A stretch of 7,625 nucleotides of DNA from CAZMNY01 sp964567745 (GCA_964567745.1 CAZMNY010000081.1:1-7625); one strand, 5' to 3'. Positions 1 through 7,068 are shown, numbered from the stretch's first letter. Translations and numbers: made by a program. Notes: a model not told the origin generated them from the letters alone.

Positions 1-494
1 TTCACTTTGCCCATCTGCGGGCAGAGAGTTCTCAGTCGGCGAACCGCGTAACTGACGAATTCCGGAAACTTATTGACTGGCTCTCGAATCCGCAACAGAG
101 CTTCGGGGCCTTGCTCATCGACACGCTTCATCCAGGAAGCAACAGTTGCGGGCGTAACCAGGAAGGCATCGGCCGTTTGCTGCAGCTTCCAACAGCGGGC
201 CGCCCGTAGCTCCAGGATCGCGAGTCTCTCGATCGGCGTATAGTGAGGGCGTTTGTGCGGGGTGATCGACGACATGCGAGCATCCTTGATCCGCACTTCC
301 TCGCGCAAGCAGGCCAACTCCTGCTCAAGCTGTTCGACGCGAGCCTTCAAGCGAACCCTCGCGTTTGCGCTGTCGGCAGCCCAGCCTCGCGTGTAGGCCG
401 TGGCGTACTGCGCCATCGAGATGACGTGCAACATGGCCGACTTGACGTGAGTAGACCAGCTCTTGGGTAACGAAAGCTTCGGGGATTTGGCCAT
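1..494 (-). CDS. Transposase with HTH and probable integrase core (partial, N-terminal 164 residues)
   Basis: An open frame starts at ATG 494-492 and runs without a stop off the left edge, so only the N-terminal 164 residues are present. Residues about 45-72 form a heptad-like charged helix (LKARVEQLEQELACLREEV), a probable coiled coil. Residues about 84-125 (YTPIERLAIL..., then LQQTADAF, TPATVASWM) look like a Myb/Hin-type helix-turn-helix. The following RVDEQGPEALL and the Arg/Pro-rich linker are typical of the DNA-binding front half of rve/DDE transposases common in planctomycetes. The catalytic DDE core would lie beyond the left edge and cannot be seen. A weak GAGAG sits 6 bases before the ATG. 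Function expected from the family: cutting and joining of element ends. Whether the gene is intact or mobile cannot be told here. No terminal inverted repeat was recognised between this gene and 956. Confidence 0.8.
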   Translation of the reverse strand, partial: MAKSPKLSLPKSWSTHVKSAMLHVISMAQYATAYTRGWAADSANARVRLKARVEQLEQELACLREEVRIKDARMSSITPHKRPHYTPIERLAILELRAARCWKLQQTADAFLVTPATVASWMKRVDEQGPEALLRIREPVNKFPEFVSYAVRRLRTLCPQMGKV

Positions 495-699
495 CGTAGA
501 CTCTCGAAATCTTAAAGTTCGAGATCCACGATAACTCGGGAAATGCAAACGTGTTGCGGACGAAACGGCGATGCGCAAAAGTCGCTGGACCAGTACCCTA
601 CGAGGTCGTCGCGCGTCGCATCCCGCACCAGGGCCATTCATCAGGAAGCAACATCCGGCGTTCCATGACTCGGCTGGTGGTCAGGCATCAACGAAGACA

Positions 700-720
700 G
701 GCCGAGCAAATTGCCCGGCC
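700..720. repeat. 21-base inverted repeat, one mismatch
   Basis: Arms GGCCGAGCAA and TTGCCCGGCC flank a single central A. They are complementary except for one A/C pair. As RNA this could fold into a GC-rich hairpin, but no run of T follows on either strand, so an intrinsic terminator is not supported. It could be a protein-binding site, the scar of a mobile element, or chance. Confidence 0.4.
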
Positions 721-834
721 TATCGGAGTGTCTGTTGGTGGTTCCTAGGAAGTTCTCATCTGACATCGTTCCCTTCAACCCAAGAACTCCCTCAACGAGA
801 TCCTCGGACACCGTGGACGCTTCAGCCCGCAAAG

Positions 835-851
835 TTTGCCGAATCGGCAAA
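835..851. promoter_or_regulatory. Candidate operator: TTTGCCGA palindrome, half-site repeated at 892-899
   Basis: TTTGCCGA (835-842), one central A, and TCGGCAAA (844-851) form a perfect 8+1+8 palindrome. The same half-site returns at 892-899, and the match extends to ten bases: ATTTGCCGAT at 891-900 against its inverse ATCGGCAAAT at 843-852. Three copies of an 8-mer within 65 bases, ending about 57 bases before the start at 957, look like binding sites for a dimeric regulator of the TolC-like gene. The regulator is unknown and no regulator gene lies in the window. Confidence 0.45.
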
Positions 852-899
852 TGCGGTAGCCATGGAATTACCGTCTCAGACATCACAGGGATTTGCCGA

Positions 900-944
900 T
901 GACAGACATGTCAATGTCCACAAATCCGTCTTTTCCGACATAAT
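900..944 (+). promoter_or_regulatory. Possible promoter region of the TolC-like gene with small inverted repeat
   Basis: TGACA (900-904) and TGTCA (909-913) form an inverted repeat around GACA. CATAAT at 939-944 matches the sigma-70 -10 consensus in five of six positions. TGTCCA at 915-920, 18 bases upstream, is only a weak -35 (three of six). If real, transcription would begin around 950, giving a nearly leaderless message, in keeping with the absence of a Shine-Dalgarno before 957. This is a weak call. Confidence 0.22.
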
Positions 945-956
945 CCGTTTAGTCAA

Positions 957-2219
957 ATGCGATTCTGGAAGTCAACTACTACGATCGTACTGCTCCTGAC
1001 GACCAGTGGGTGTGTGGGTACCGCGCGTTCACCGTCTTCTCTACAAAGTGCATATCACGGTCCCGAGGGTCGTCAGACCTTTCAGGCTGATCCGGCGCGT
1101 CTTGCGGTGGCGGCGTTTGAACCTGACGTGAGTGGACTAGACAACTTCACGGTTCGGGAGGATGTCACGCCGCACACGGTTGTCGAAGAGGGCGAGTTGC
1201 AATGCTGGGCGGCAATGAACTCGGTGCCTGCGAGGCTGTTACTTTCCGAAGGCAGGGCGATTGTTGCACAGGCTTCGCGGAGGCAAATGAACCAGGCCAA
1301 GGGGCTCAACGAGGTGCTGGAACTGCAATCGGTTCATGAACGCAATAAATCAGCGGCGCTGGCGCTGCAAGGACTTTTGCGTTTGGTGGAAGCCGAAGCC
1401 GGGATCATCAATCTCGACAGAAGCCAGGCTGAATTGGCTAAGATGATTGAGGATCTCCAGCGGCTTCGAGAACTTCAGATCTCCGCGCCTGTTTCGTCGC
1501 TTCAGCTGCAAGAGCGCCAGTTGAAGCTGCAGCATCGTCGCGAAGAAGCACGCGTCGCGACGGGACGAATCAACAAGGATATTGGAGAACTCCTCGGTTT
1601 GGAAAATCATGCCCTGCCACGCATCTGGCCGGAAATCGACCTCGTGGTGACGCCTACTGTCGAGGACGTCGATTTGGCCATCCACGTCGCGCTCACCACG
1701 CGTGCTGATTTGGCGGCAAGCTATCGAGCGAATTATCATGCTGCCAACGGCACACTCGATGCGCGTCAGATTCTCGGGCTCCAACCCGGGCTTGGCATCG
1801 CATTGTCGGGCAAGTCACATTTATCGTGGCTTCATCCTTCTCGCGACGATGATGAGGACGATGCTCGTTCCCGCCAGTTGCAAGATATGACTGCGGACTT
1901 GGAACGCACCATCGCGCAGGAAGTCAGACTCGCCGTCGCAACGATCGAACGGCGTCTTCAACAAATCCGACAGACGAAAGAACGGCTGAACTTGCTGCAG
2001 CAGCGACTCGACGGGTTGGAAAAACTTCGAGCCACTGGCAAGGCGACGCCGTTCGAACCGAGCGAGACAAGGCTGGAGGTCGTCACGACGGAAAACGACT
2101 TGCTACACGACGTCATCGAGTGGAAGATTGCCGTTGTGCAACTGAAGGAAGCTCAAGGGCTTCTTGCCCAGGAATGCGGTTACGACGCGGCGATGTCGAC
2201 GTGCGATCCGTGTTGGTAG
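957..2219 (+). CDS. TolC-like outer membrane efflux lipoprotein
   Basis: The 420-residue product most resembles the TolC/OEP family, the outer-membrane exit duct of tripartite pumps. Residues 1-19 form a short lipoprotein signal: basic start (MRFWK), hydrophobic TIVLLL stretch, and lipobox T-S-G-C with Cys19. Two long helical-hairpin regions follow, about 100-215 and 305-405, rich in Ala, Leu, Gln, Glu and Arg. Between them, DVDLAIHVALTTRADLAASYR (about 237-257) matches the repeat-linker pattern (A...R.DL) of the family. It is slightly shorter than typical TolC (about 450-490) and beta strands are hard to see. An acidic run DDDEDD lies at 297-302, and a CDPC motif at 416-419 sits almost at the C-terminus. 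The start at 957 is chosen because the lipoprotein signal follows at once; no Shine-Dalgarno is visible. Convergent with the exporter operon, it probably serves as its outer-membrane partner. The family call is firm; the partnership is inferred. Confidence 0.87.
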   Translation: MRFWKSTTTIVLLLTTSGCVGTARSPSSLQSAYHGPEGRQTFQADPARLAVAAFEPDVSGLDNFTVREDVTPHTVVEEGELQCWAAMNSVPARLLLSEGRAIVAQASRRQMNQAKGLNEVLELQSVHERNKSAALALQGLLRLVEAEAGIINLDRSQAELAKMIEDLQRLRELQISAPVSSLQLQERQLKLQHRREEARVATGRINKDIGELLGLENHALPRIWPEIDLVVTPTVEDVDLAIHVALTTRADLAASYRANYHAANGTLDARQILGLQPGLGIALSGKSHLSWLHPSRDDDEDDARSRQLQDMTADLERTIAQEVRLAVATIERRLQQIRQTKERLNLLQQRLDGLEKLRATGKATPFEPSETRLEVVTTENDLLHDVIEWKIAVVQLKEAQGLLAQECGYDAAMSTCDPCW

Positions 2220-2234
2220 CAGCACGAGCCAGAC

Positions 2235-3392
2235 CTACTGGCGTTCGAAGAGCACTTTCTGCAACTCCTCACGAAACGAAGAACTGCTGTCAACGGCTGA
2301 GTGGAAGTCCTCAGCGGTCAGTGTATAGAGCAACGTGTTCCGTTTAGCCGTCACCGTCGCATTTCGCCGCTCGCCGGTGATCAGCGCCATTTCGCCAAAG
2401 TACTGCCCTTCCTTCAAAGTGGCCAGGTGACGAATCTTGCCATCTTGCTCCGCGTGGACATCGACTTCGCCATCGCGGACTAAATAGAACGTGTCGGCCT
2501 CATCGTTTTGACGAATGATCACTTCGCCCATAGATTTGGGTTCGGCGATCATCTTATCGGCGATCGTTGCGAGTGTGCTCGGCATTAGACCCGCGAAAGA
2601 GGGAAGTTCGTGCAGGAAGCTGCATATCAGCGCCGATTCTTTTACGTTCACGTCCGATTTGATGTAACCATCGACCATGCTCACGATGCGATCCGCGACG
2701 TCGAGTATGCGATTGTCGTGAGTCACCATCAGGATGGTGACTCCCTGCTCACGCGCGAGTTCTTGGAAGAGCGTCACAACTTCGCGGCCGGATTTTTCGT
2801 CAAGCGCGGCGGTTGGTTCATCGGCCAAAACGATCTTCGGTCCATGAGCCAAACCTCGCGCGATCGCTACACGCTGTTTCTGTCCGCCGCTCAGCGAATT
2901 CGGCTTGTAATTGATCCGCTCCCCGAGCCCCAGACGGGTGAGCAGTTCAGTCGCGCGCTGTCTCATTTCGGTTTGGCTGAAGTTAAACAATTCCATTCCC
3001 ATTTTCACATTCTGTATCGCGGTCAGGGAACCGAACAGGTTGTGCGCTTGAAAGATGAAGCCCATTTCGCGACGCGTCTCCACCATTTCGCTCGGTGATG
3101 CACCAGAGAGTTCTCGTCCGAGCACCTGCAGGCTTCCTTCCTGCACACTACGGAGCGTGCCGACCAGCGTTAGCAGAGTCGTTTTTCCGGACCCCGACGG
3201 CCCGGTCATGATCACGATTTCGCCTCGACAAATTCGGAGCGTGTTATCGAACAGAGCTTGCTTGCGCAGTTCGCCATCGCCGAAAAAATGCTGTAAATCC
3301 TTGACGCGGATCGATTGGTCGAGCAGTTCGCCCGTCTCGGACCGCATAACCTGCTTCGTCGCAAGATTTACGGTGTCATAGTTTTGAAACAT
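2235..3392 (-). CDS. ABC exporter ATPase (DevA/LolD/MacB type) fused to a cyclic-nucleotide-binding domain
   Basis: The 385-residue product has two domains. Residues about 27-250 are a complete ABC ATPase: Walker A GPSGSGKT (64-71), Q-loop Gln115, signature LSGGQ (167-171), Walker B IVLADE (187-192) with catalytic Glu192, D-loop ALD (196-198) and switch His225. The pattern (FQAHNL, DEPTAALD, VTHDNRI) is that of the LolD/MacB/DevA group, normally about 225-250 residues. The extra C-terminal part, about 262-380, is a CNB domain: beta-roll start at GEVIIRQNDEADTFYLVRDG, then phosphate-binding cassette FGEMALITGERRNATV (332-347), with Glu334 and Arg343 at the cNMP-contacting positions. It should energise the two upstream permeases. 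Start ATG 3392 has GGAG nine bases upstream, and the gap from the preceding permease stop is 14 bases, so it is the last operon gene. Nucleotide gating is an inference; the CNB could bind another ligand. Confidence 0.95.
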   Translation of the reverse strand: MFQNYDTVNLATKQVMRSETGELLDQSIRVKDLQHFFGDGELRKQALFDNTLRICRGEIVIMTGPSGSGKTTLLTLVGTLRSVQEGSLQVLGRELSGASPSEMVETRREMGFIFQAHNLFGSLTAIQNVKMGMELFNFSQTEMRQRATELLTRLGLGERINYKPNSLSGGQKQRVAIARGLAHGPKIVLADEPTAALDEKSGREVVTLFQELAREQGVTILMVTHDNRILDVADRIVSMVDGYIKSDVNVKESALICSFLHELPSFAGLMPSTLATIADKMIAEPKSMGEVIIRQNDEADTFYLVRDGEVDVHAEQDGKIRHLATLKEGQYFGEMALITGERRNATVTAKRNTLLYTLTAEDFHSAVDSSSSFREELQKVLFERQ

Positions 3393-3406
3393 AGGACGTT
3401 GCTCCG

Positions 3407-4588
3407 TTAGAACAGCGATGCTGGGTCAGCCGTGAGCAGCTTACGGACTGCCAGCAGTCCCGAGATAGAACACATGCCAATGGTCGTCAACAGCACCAAC
3501 AGCAGCGACGAGGGCTTCAACGTCATGATTAGCCCGGTCCACTGGCCCAGCCCTTGATACACGAGATAACTGACCGCCAGCCCCGGCACGAACCCGAACA
3601 ATGACAGATAAAGTGACTGGCAGAGAATCACGTGGAAGAAGTAACCGTTGCGGTAGCCCATCGCCTTCAGGGTCGCAAACTCGGGCATGTGGTCTGAAAC
3701 ATCAGCGTGGATGATTTGATAGCAGATGATCACGCCGACGACAAACCCGACGTACATTCCGACGAGGAAGATGTAGCCGACTGGCGCCTGAGTTCTCCAG
3801 AAATGCTTTTCACGAGCAATGAACTCCTCCTTCGTAAAGACATCAACGTCGTCGGGCAACGCCAAGCGGAGCGAGTTCTTGACATCTATCGGTGTTCGAC
3901 CATCGACAATAGTCACAACACCGACATCCACTTGGCTGAGCGGGTGCGCGCCGAACGCTCGGTTTGGGAAGTATTTGGCGAAATTGCTCGGGGTCATGAT
4001 CAGATTGCCATCGGTGATGAAGTCGACTCCGAGTGTAAACCGTCCCGCCAAATCGATGCGACGGTCCGCCAACTCGCCTCGATATTTGTTCAGGCCGCTA
4101 CCGACGGGGAAACTAAACTTCCTGTGCGATAGGTGATCGACGATCGCCGTTTGCGGTCGCCGCAGTGCGTTCTTGTGCTGTTCGAGCCCTTCGATACTCA
4201 AGACGTTATCGTCGATCCTATATGCCACGACTCGGATTCGATGTGCTTTGCCTTCGCTCGCGATCGATGTCGTCCTGCGCAACAGCGACTCCCAGCCTTC
4301 GAGATAGACCGGATGCGCCGTAACAACACCATCCACTCCTTTCGCTGTTTGCAGCCGACGCAAATCAAATCGTTCTACCGCGGGCATCGCATATTTGGAT
4401 TTGCTGACAATGATTACTTCGCCATTCATGACGTGAATGACTTCCACCGTGCTATCGAGAAGCGAGTTCCAAAAACCGAGTTGGACGAACATAAGCAACG
4501 CCGCGAAACCAACGCCAGCGATGGCAATCGCAAGTCGCCGCAGGTCATGCGTCAAATTGTTCCACGCTAGTGCTGTTCGCCTTCGCAT
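3407..4588 (-). CDS. DevC-like ABC transporter permease (FtsX/MacB fold), second permease of operon
   Basis: This 393-residue inner-membrane subunit has one N-terminal membrane helix (about 19-41, IAIAGVGFAALLMFVQLGF), a large periplasmic domain (about 45-265) and three C-terminal helices (about 271-293, 316-346, 361-382). This is the FtsX/MacB-type topology in its DevC form. The cytoplasmic loop EFATLKAMGY (303-312), a likely coupling segment for the ATPase, and the C-terminal ADPASLF are family hallmarks. ATG 4588 has GAGG seven bases upstream, and that site overlaps the TGA of the preceding permease, so translation is probably coupled. It is a diverged relative of the neighbouring permease: they share the AIAGV.FA..LMF.QLGF start and the helix 2-3 loop, but the periplasmic domain is different and about 20 residues shorter. 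The role is to form the inner-membrane export channel; substrate unknown. Confidence 0.93.
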   Translation of the reverse strand: MRRRTALAWNNLTHDLRRLAIAIAGVGFAALLMFVQLGFWNSLLDSTVEVIHVMNGEVIIVSKSKYAMPAVERFDLRRLQTAKGVDGVVTAHPVYLEGWESLLRRTTSIASEGKAHRIRVVAYRIDDNVLSIEGLEQHKNALRRPQTAIVDHLSHRKFSFPVGSGLNKYRGELADRRIDLAGRFTLGVDFITDGNLIMTPSNFAKYFPNRAFGAHPLSQVDVGVVTIVDGRTPIDVKNSLRLALPDDVDVFTKEEFIAREKHFWRTQAPVGYIFLVGMYVGFVVGVIICYQIIHADVSDHMPEFATLKAMGYRNGYFFHVILCQSLYLSLFGFVPGLAVSYLVYQGLGQWTGLIMTLKPSSLLLVLLTTIGMCSISGLLAVRKLLTADPASLF

Positions 4589-4597
4589 CGGAATGCC

Positions 4598-5839
4598 TCA
4601 GAAAAGCTCTGCGGGTTCGGCTTGAAACGCCTTTCGCATCGCGGCAATGCCTGAGGCTGAACACATCGCCAGCGTCAGGACACACACAAATAGAACGTTG
4701 GTGAGTGTCATCTGCACGGGGATCGCCGCGACGGAGGACGTGAGCGCGTAGAGTCCGACCGCGATCAGCCATCCTGGAATCAATGACATGACCGCCAACA
4801 AGATGGCTTGTTGTAGCACGACTCTAGACAGATATGCATTGCCGTAACCCATCGCTTTCAATGTCGCATATTCCGGCAGCAAGCTCGAAATGTCGCTGGC
4901 AAGGACTTGATAGACAATTGCCGTCCCAACGATCAGTGCGATCACAACGCCCGTGCGAAAGATCAGTCCGTAGTTCGTTTCTTCGGTCCAATACTCCGTC
5001 TCATCTTTGATGACCTTCTCGCGCGTGACCGCCTCCACATCTGGAAAGGTCTTGTTCAAGTATGCGGCGACAGCGTTGCCATCGGTGTTGGGCTTCAAGT
5101 TGACCAGGCCAAGCGTCACGCGTTCTCGGTCGGACGGGAGAATCAATCGATCGAAGCCGCGTTCGTTGATGATCACGGTGCCACTCGCTGCCAGGCCCGA
5201 TCCTCGCGTGAAGAGTCCGCCGATAATGACGCGTTGTCCGTTGATTTCGGTTTGCTCGCCCACGTCTTCAGGGCCAAATTCTCGTGAATTCTTTGCACCG
5301 TATTCGGGACGGGTCGTGGTATCGATCACAACGTGTTCCGGCGTCAGCAGATGCTGTTGCACGGACTCATGAGTCGCTTGATCTTTGAAGACGCGATCGC
5401 CACGCCGCACACCAATGACCAGCACCGACCGTTTTTCGCCTTGCTGGGCGATCAGCGATCGCCCGGCACCGGGAATTGTCTGGGGCGTTATGGACAGCAT
5501 TTGCTCCATCAACGTTCGCTCCGGCATTTCGCGCGGAATCCGCCATAGTTGCAAACCGATGTCGCAGGGTATTACTTCCCGCACACCTTCAACGCCTTCA
5601 ATTTGATGTAGTCGAGCAGCGGGAAACGACCTCGCATCTGAGAGCAACAAGTAGTCCTTCGAGCGGATACAGATGTCGAAATTGAGGTCGTCGTAGACGA
5701 TCTCCGCACTGGCGATCACGGCCTGCAGGAAGCCGAGTTGCATGAACATCAAGACGACGGCGAAAGTCACACCGGCAATGGCCACTGCCGTTCTGACTCG
5801 ATTGTGAAGCAGGTTAAGGCAGGCGAGAGGTGTCTTCAT
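4598..5839 (-). CDS. DevC-like ABC transporter permease (FtsX/MacB fold), first permease of operon
   Basis: The 413-residue product has the same topology as the next gene: helix 1 about 17-39 (AVAIAGVTFAVVLMFMQLGF), a periplasmic domain about 42-288, helices about 291-313, 336-362 and 380-402, loop EYATLKAMGY (323-332), and C-terminal AEPAELF. Its periplasmic domain carries extra sequence, including a stretch around 100-128 (REMPERTLMEQMLS...) not obvious in the partner. The ATG overlaps the stop of the fusion-protein gene in a 4-base ATGA (5836-5839). No good Shine-Dalgarno precedes it, so translational coupling is likely. With the second permease it probably makes a heterodimer, since only one ATPase gene is present and the ABC fold needs two membrane subunits. 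Homodimers of each permease sharing the ATPase are the alternative. Confidence 0.93.
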   Translation of the reverse strand: MKTPLACLNLLHNRVRTAVAIAGVTFAVVLMFMQLGFLQAVIASAEIVYDDLNFDICIRSKDYLLLSDARSFPAARLHQIEGVEGVREVIPCDIGLQLWRIPREMPERTLMEQMLSITPQTIPGAGRSLIAQQGEKRSVLVIGVRRGDRVFKDQATHESVQQHLLTPEHVVIDTTTRPEYGAKNSREFGPEDVGEQTEINGQRVIIGGLFTRGSGLAASGTVIINERGFDRLILPSDRERVTLGLVNLKPNTDGNAVAAYLNKTFPDVEAVTREKVIKDETEYWTEETNYGLIFRTGVVIALIVGTAIVYQVLASDISSLLPEYATLKAMGYGNAYLSRVVLQQAILLAVMSLIPGWLIAVGLYALTSSVAAIPVQMTLTNVLFVCVLTLAMCSASGIAAMRKAFQAEPAELF

Positions 5840-7008
5840 GGCTCAATTGTGAACTGAACTTCGACCTGAAGTCCTAGCAACGCACCTCGGTTCTCGGGCC
5901 ACAATACATCCGCATCGGTGATCTCGACAACAACGTCCACCGCGTCACGGTCCACTGCCGTCAGCGGAGAAAACGATTGCACGACTGCGTCGTGCACGGT
6001 CTTGCCGATCGAGACAACTCTGCCCATTGCTTGCCGATCGTCTAAAGCTCGACATGAGATGATAGCAGGCTGTTGTTCCTTCACATGGCGGATGTCGGCG
6101 GCATCAACTTCGACGACGCAAACGAGTGAATTGAGGTTGGCGATTTGGACCAGCGGTTGTTGGGAGACGAGTTCGCCCGCCCGCACAAACCGTTTGACGA
6201 TGTTGCCCGAGATCGGCGAGCGGACTGTCGTACGTTCCAGCTTTAGATTTGCCAAAGCGACTTGATGTTCCAGCGATTCGATGCTGTTTCCCTTGGTCGC
6301 CGTCTCCTTCTGTTTGGTAGCTGATCGCAGTTGAGCTTCCGCAGCTTTCTTTTGAGAGTCGAAAGTCTGCTCCAATCGGCGTTTGGCGGCATGCGCAGCT
6401 TCGATTTCGGCTTCTACGGCCTTCACCGCGAGCGCAGCATGCTCGATGTCCTGTTCACTCGTCAGCGCATCGGTTTGCTCTTTCAAATCGACTAACCGGC
6501 CATGATCTTTGGCCGCCTGACGGGCCTTGTCTTGCACGGCACTGAGCTGGACTTGATATACTTTCGTTTCAGAATCGCGGCTCTTTTCAATTTGGTCGAG
6601 CGTATCCTGCGCGCCCTTGATTTGTTCGTCGGCGAGATAAATTGCCAACTCTTGCTGCTCTCTTGCTTCTGCGAGTTGTGTCTCGGCAAGCTTCACTTCA
6701 GTTTCTGTTGATTCCTTGTCAAGCACAACCAGGATGTCGTCCGCATTCGGATCCTTGTCGATGACGAAATCGATGCGTTGACCGAGCAACGGGCTGCTAA
6801 TGTTAATCAGTCCGTCCTTAGGTTTGACTGTCCCCAATGCAGTGAAAGAGGCTCGCTTGACGGTATGTTCGGCAGGATTGGCAGACTGCGAATAGGCTTC
6901 GGAAGAACCTAGCGAACTCCGTACGCCTGCCACGTCGAAGTGGTAAGCTCCAAAAGCGATCAGTGCACCGCACAATGCACCAGTCACAAAAGCAGCTACG
7001 GAGCGCAT
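5836..7008 (-). CDS. HlyD/DevB-type periplasmic membrane fusion protein
   Basis: This 390-residue adaptor links the inner-membrane permeases to the TolC-like duct. It starts with a single membrane anchor (about 4-22, Ala/Val/Gly-rich), then the first barrel-sandwich half near 55-98 (ALGTVKPKDG...ISSPLLGQRI). A long Ala/Gln/Glu/Lys-rich coiled-coil hairpin spans about 99-258. The second lipoyl half follows at about 260-292 (TTVRSPISGNIVKRF, then RAGELVSQQPLVQIANL), and a C-terminal beta region. The first lipoyl half is unusual: the usual glycine-rich turn before the coil is replaced by IDKDPNADDILVVLD. Two adjacent starts exist, GTG at 7011 and ATG at 7008. ATG is preferred because GAGGA lies six bases upstream of it but only three from GTG. 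First gene of the operon, overlapping the next by four bases. The family assignment is firm; the substrate is unknown. Confidence 0.93.
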   Translation of the reverse strand: MRSVAAFVTGALCGALIAFGAYHFDVAGVRSSLGSSEAYSQSANPAEHTVKRASFTALGTVKPKDGLINISSPLLGQRIDFVIDKDPNADDILVVLDKESTETEVKLAETQLAEAREQQELAIYLADEQIKGAQDTLDQIEKSRDSETKVYQVQLSAVQDKARQAAKDHGRLVDLKEQTDALTSEQDIEHAALAVKAVEAEIEAAHAAKRRLEQTFDSQKKAAEAQLRSATKQKETATKGNSIESLEHQVALANLKLERTTVRSPISGNIVKRFVRAGELVSQQPLVQIANLNSLVCVVEVDAADIRHVKEQQPAIISCRALDDRQAMGRVVSIGKTVHDAVVQSFSPLTAVDRDAVDVVVEITDADVLWPENRGALLGLQVEVQFTIEP

Positions 7009-7014
7009 CACAGA

Positions 7015-7019
7015 TCCTC
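7015..7019 (-). promoter_or_regulatory. Ribosome binding site GAGGA of the fusion-protein gene
   Basis: GAGGA on the minus strand lies six bases before ATG 7008 and three before the alternative GTG 7011. It therefore favours the ATG start. It also begins just after the stop of the possible leader ORF at 7068-7021. Confidence 0.6.
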
Positions 7020-7020
7020 G

Positions 7021-7068
7021 TTAGTCGGATACAGATCGGTCGGGTCGAACAATTCGAGAGAACTTCAT
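7021..7068 (-). CDS. Possible 15-residue leader ORF upstream of the exporter operon
   Basis: ATG 7068 opens MKFSRIVRPDRSVSD followed by TAA at 7023-7021. It is preceded by AAGG seven bases upstream, a fair Shine-Dalgarno. Its stop falls directly before the GAGGA of the fusion-protein gene, an arrangement that would allow coupling or leader control. The peptide is unrecognised and has no regulatory run of one amino acid. Its ATG overlaps the TGA (7067-7065) that ends the open frame of the transposase remnant. An ORF this short can easily arise by chance. Confidence 0.2.
   Translation of the reverse strand: MKFSRIVRPDRSVSD

Larger units (their letters stand above)
495..956. other. Non-coding stretch between transposase and TolC-like gene
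   Basis: This 462-base stretch holds no gene I can support. Open frames on both strands (for example about 571-999 plus and 641-886 minus) have unrecognisable, low-complexity translations and no ribosome-binding site. What can be seen is a near-perfect inverted repeat at 700-720, a perfect palindrome at 835-851 with another half-site at 892-899, and a TGACA/TGTCA inverted repeat at 900-913. Their spacing ahead of the start at 957 makes the last 120 bases the likely control region of the TolC-like gene. Confidence 0.6.

Noticed and set aside
641..886. 81-codon minus-strand open frame
   Set aside because: No family resemblance, no Shine-Dalgarno, and it runs across both palindromes; probably chance.
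571..999. 142-codon plus-strand open frame in the upstream gap
   Set aside because: Its translation is unrecognisable, it overlaps the start and signal peptide of the TolC-like gene, and it has no ribosome site.
2220..2234. Possible bidirectional terminator between the convergent genes
   Set aside because: The 15-base gap and its edges contain no stable hairpin and no T-run.
2610..3098. 162-codon plus-strand frame opposite the ATPase
   Set aside because: It is the complement of a gene with all ABC motifs intact and has no coherent protein features of its own.
4133..4570. 145-codon plus-strand frame opposite a permease
   Set aside because: Shadow of the permease gene; polar, His/Arg-rich and without recognisable domains.
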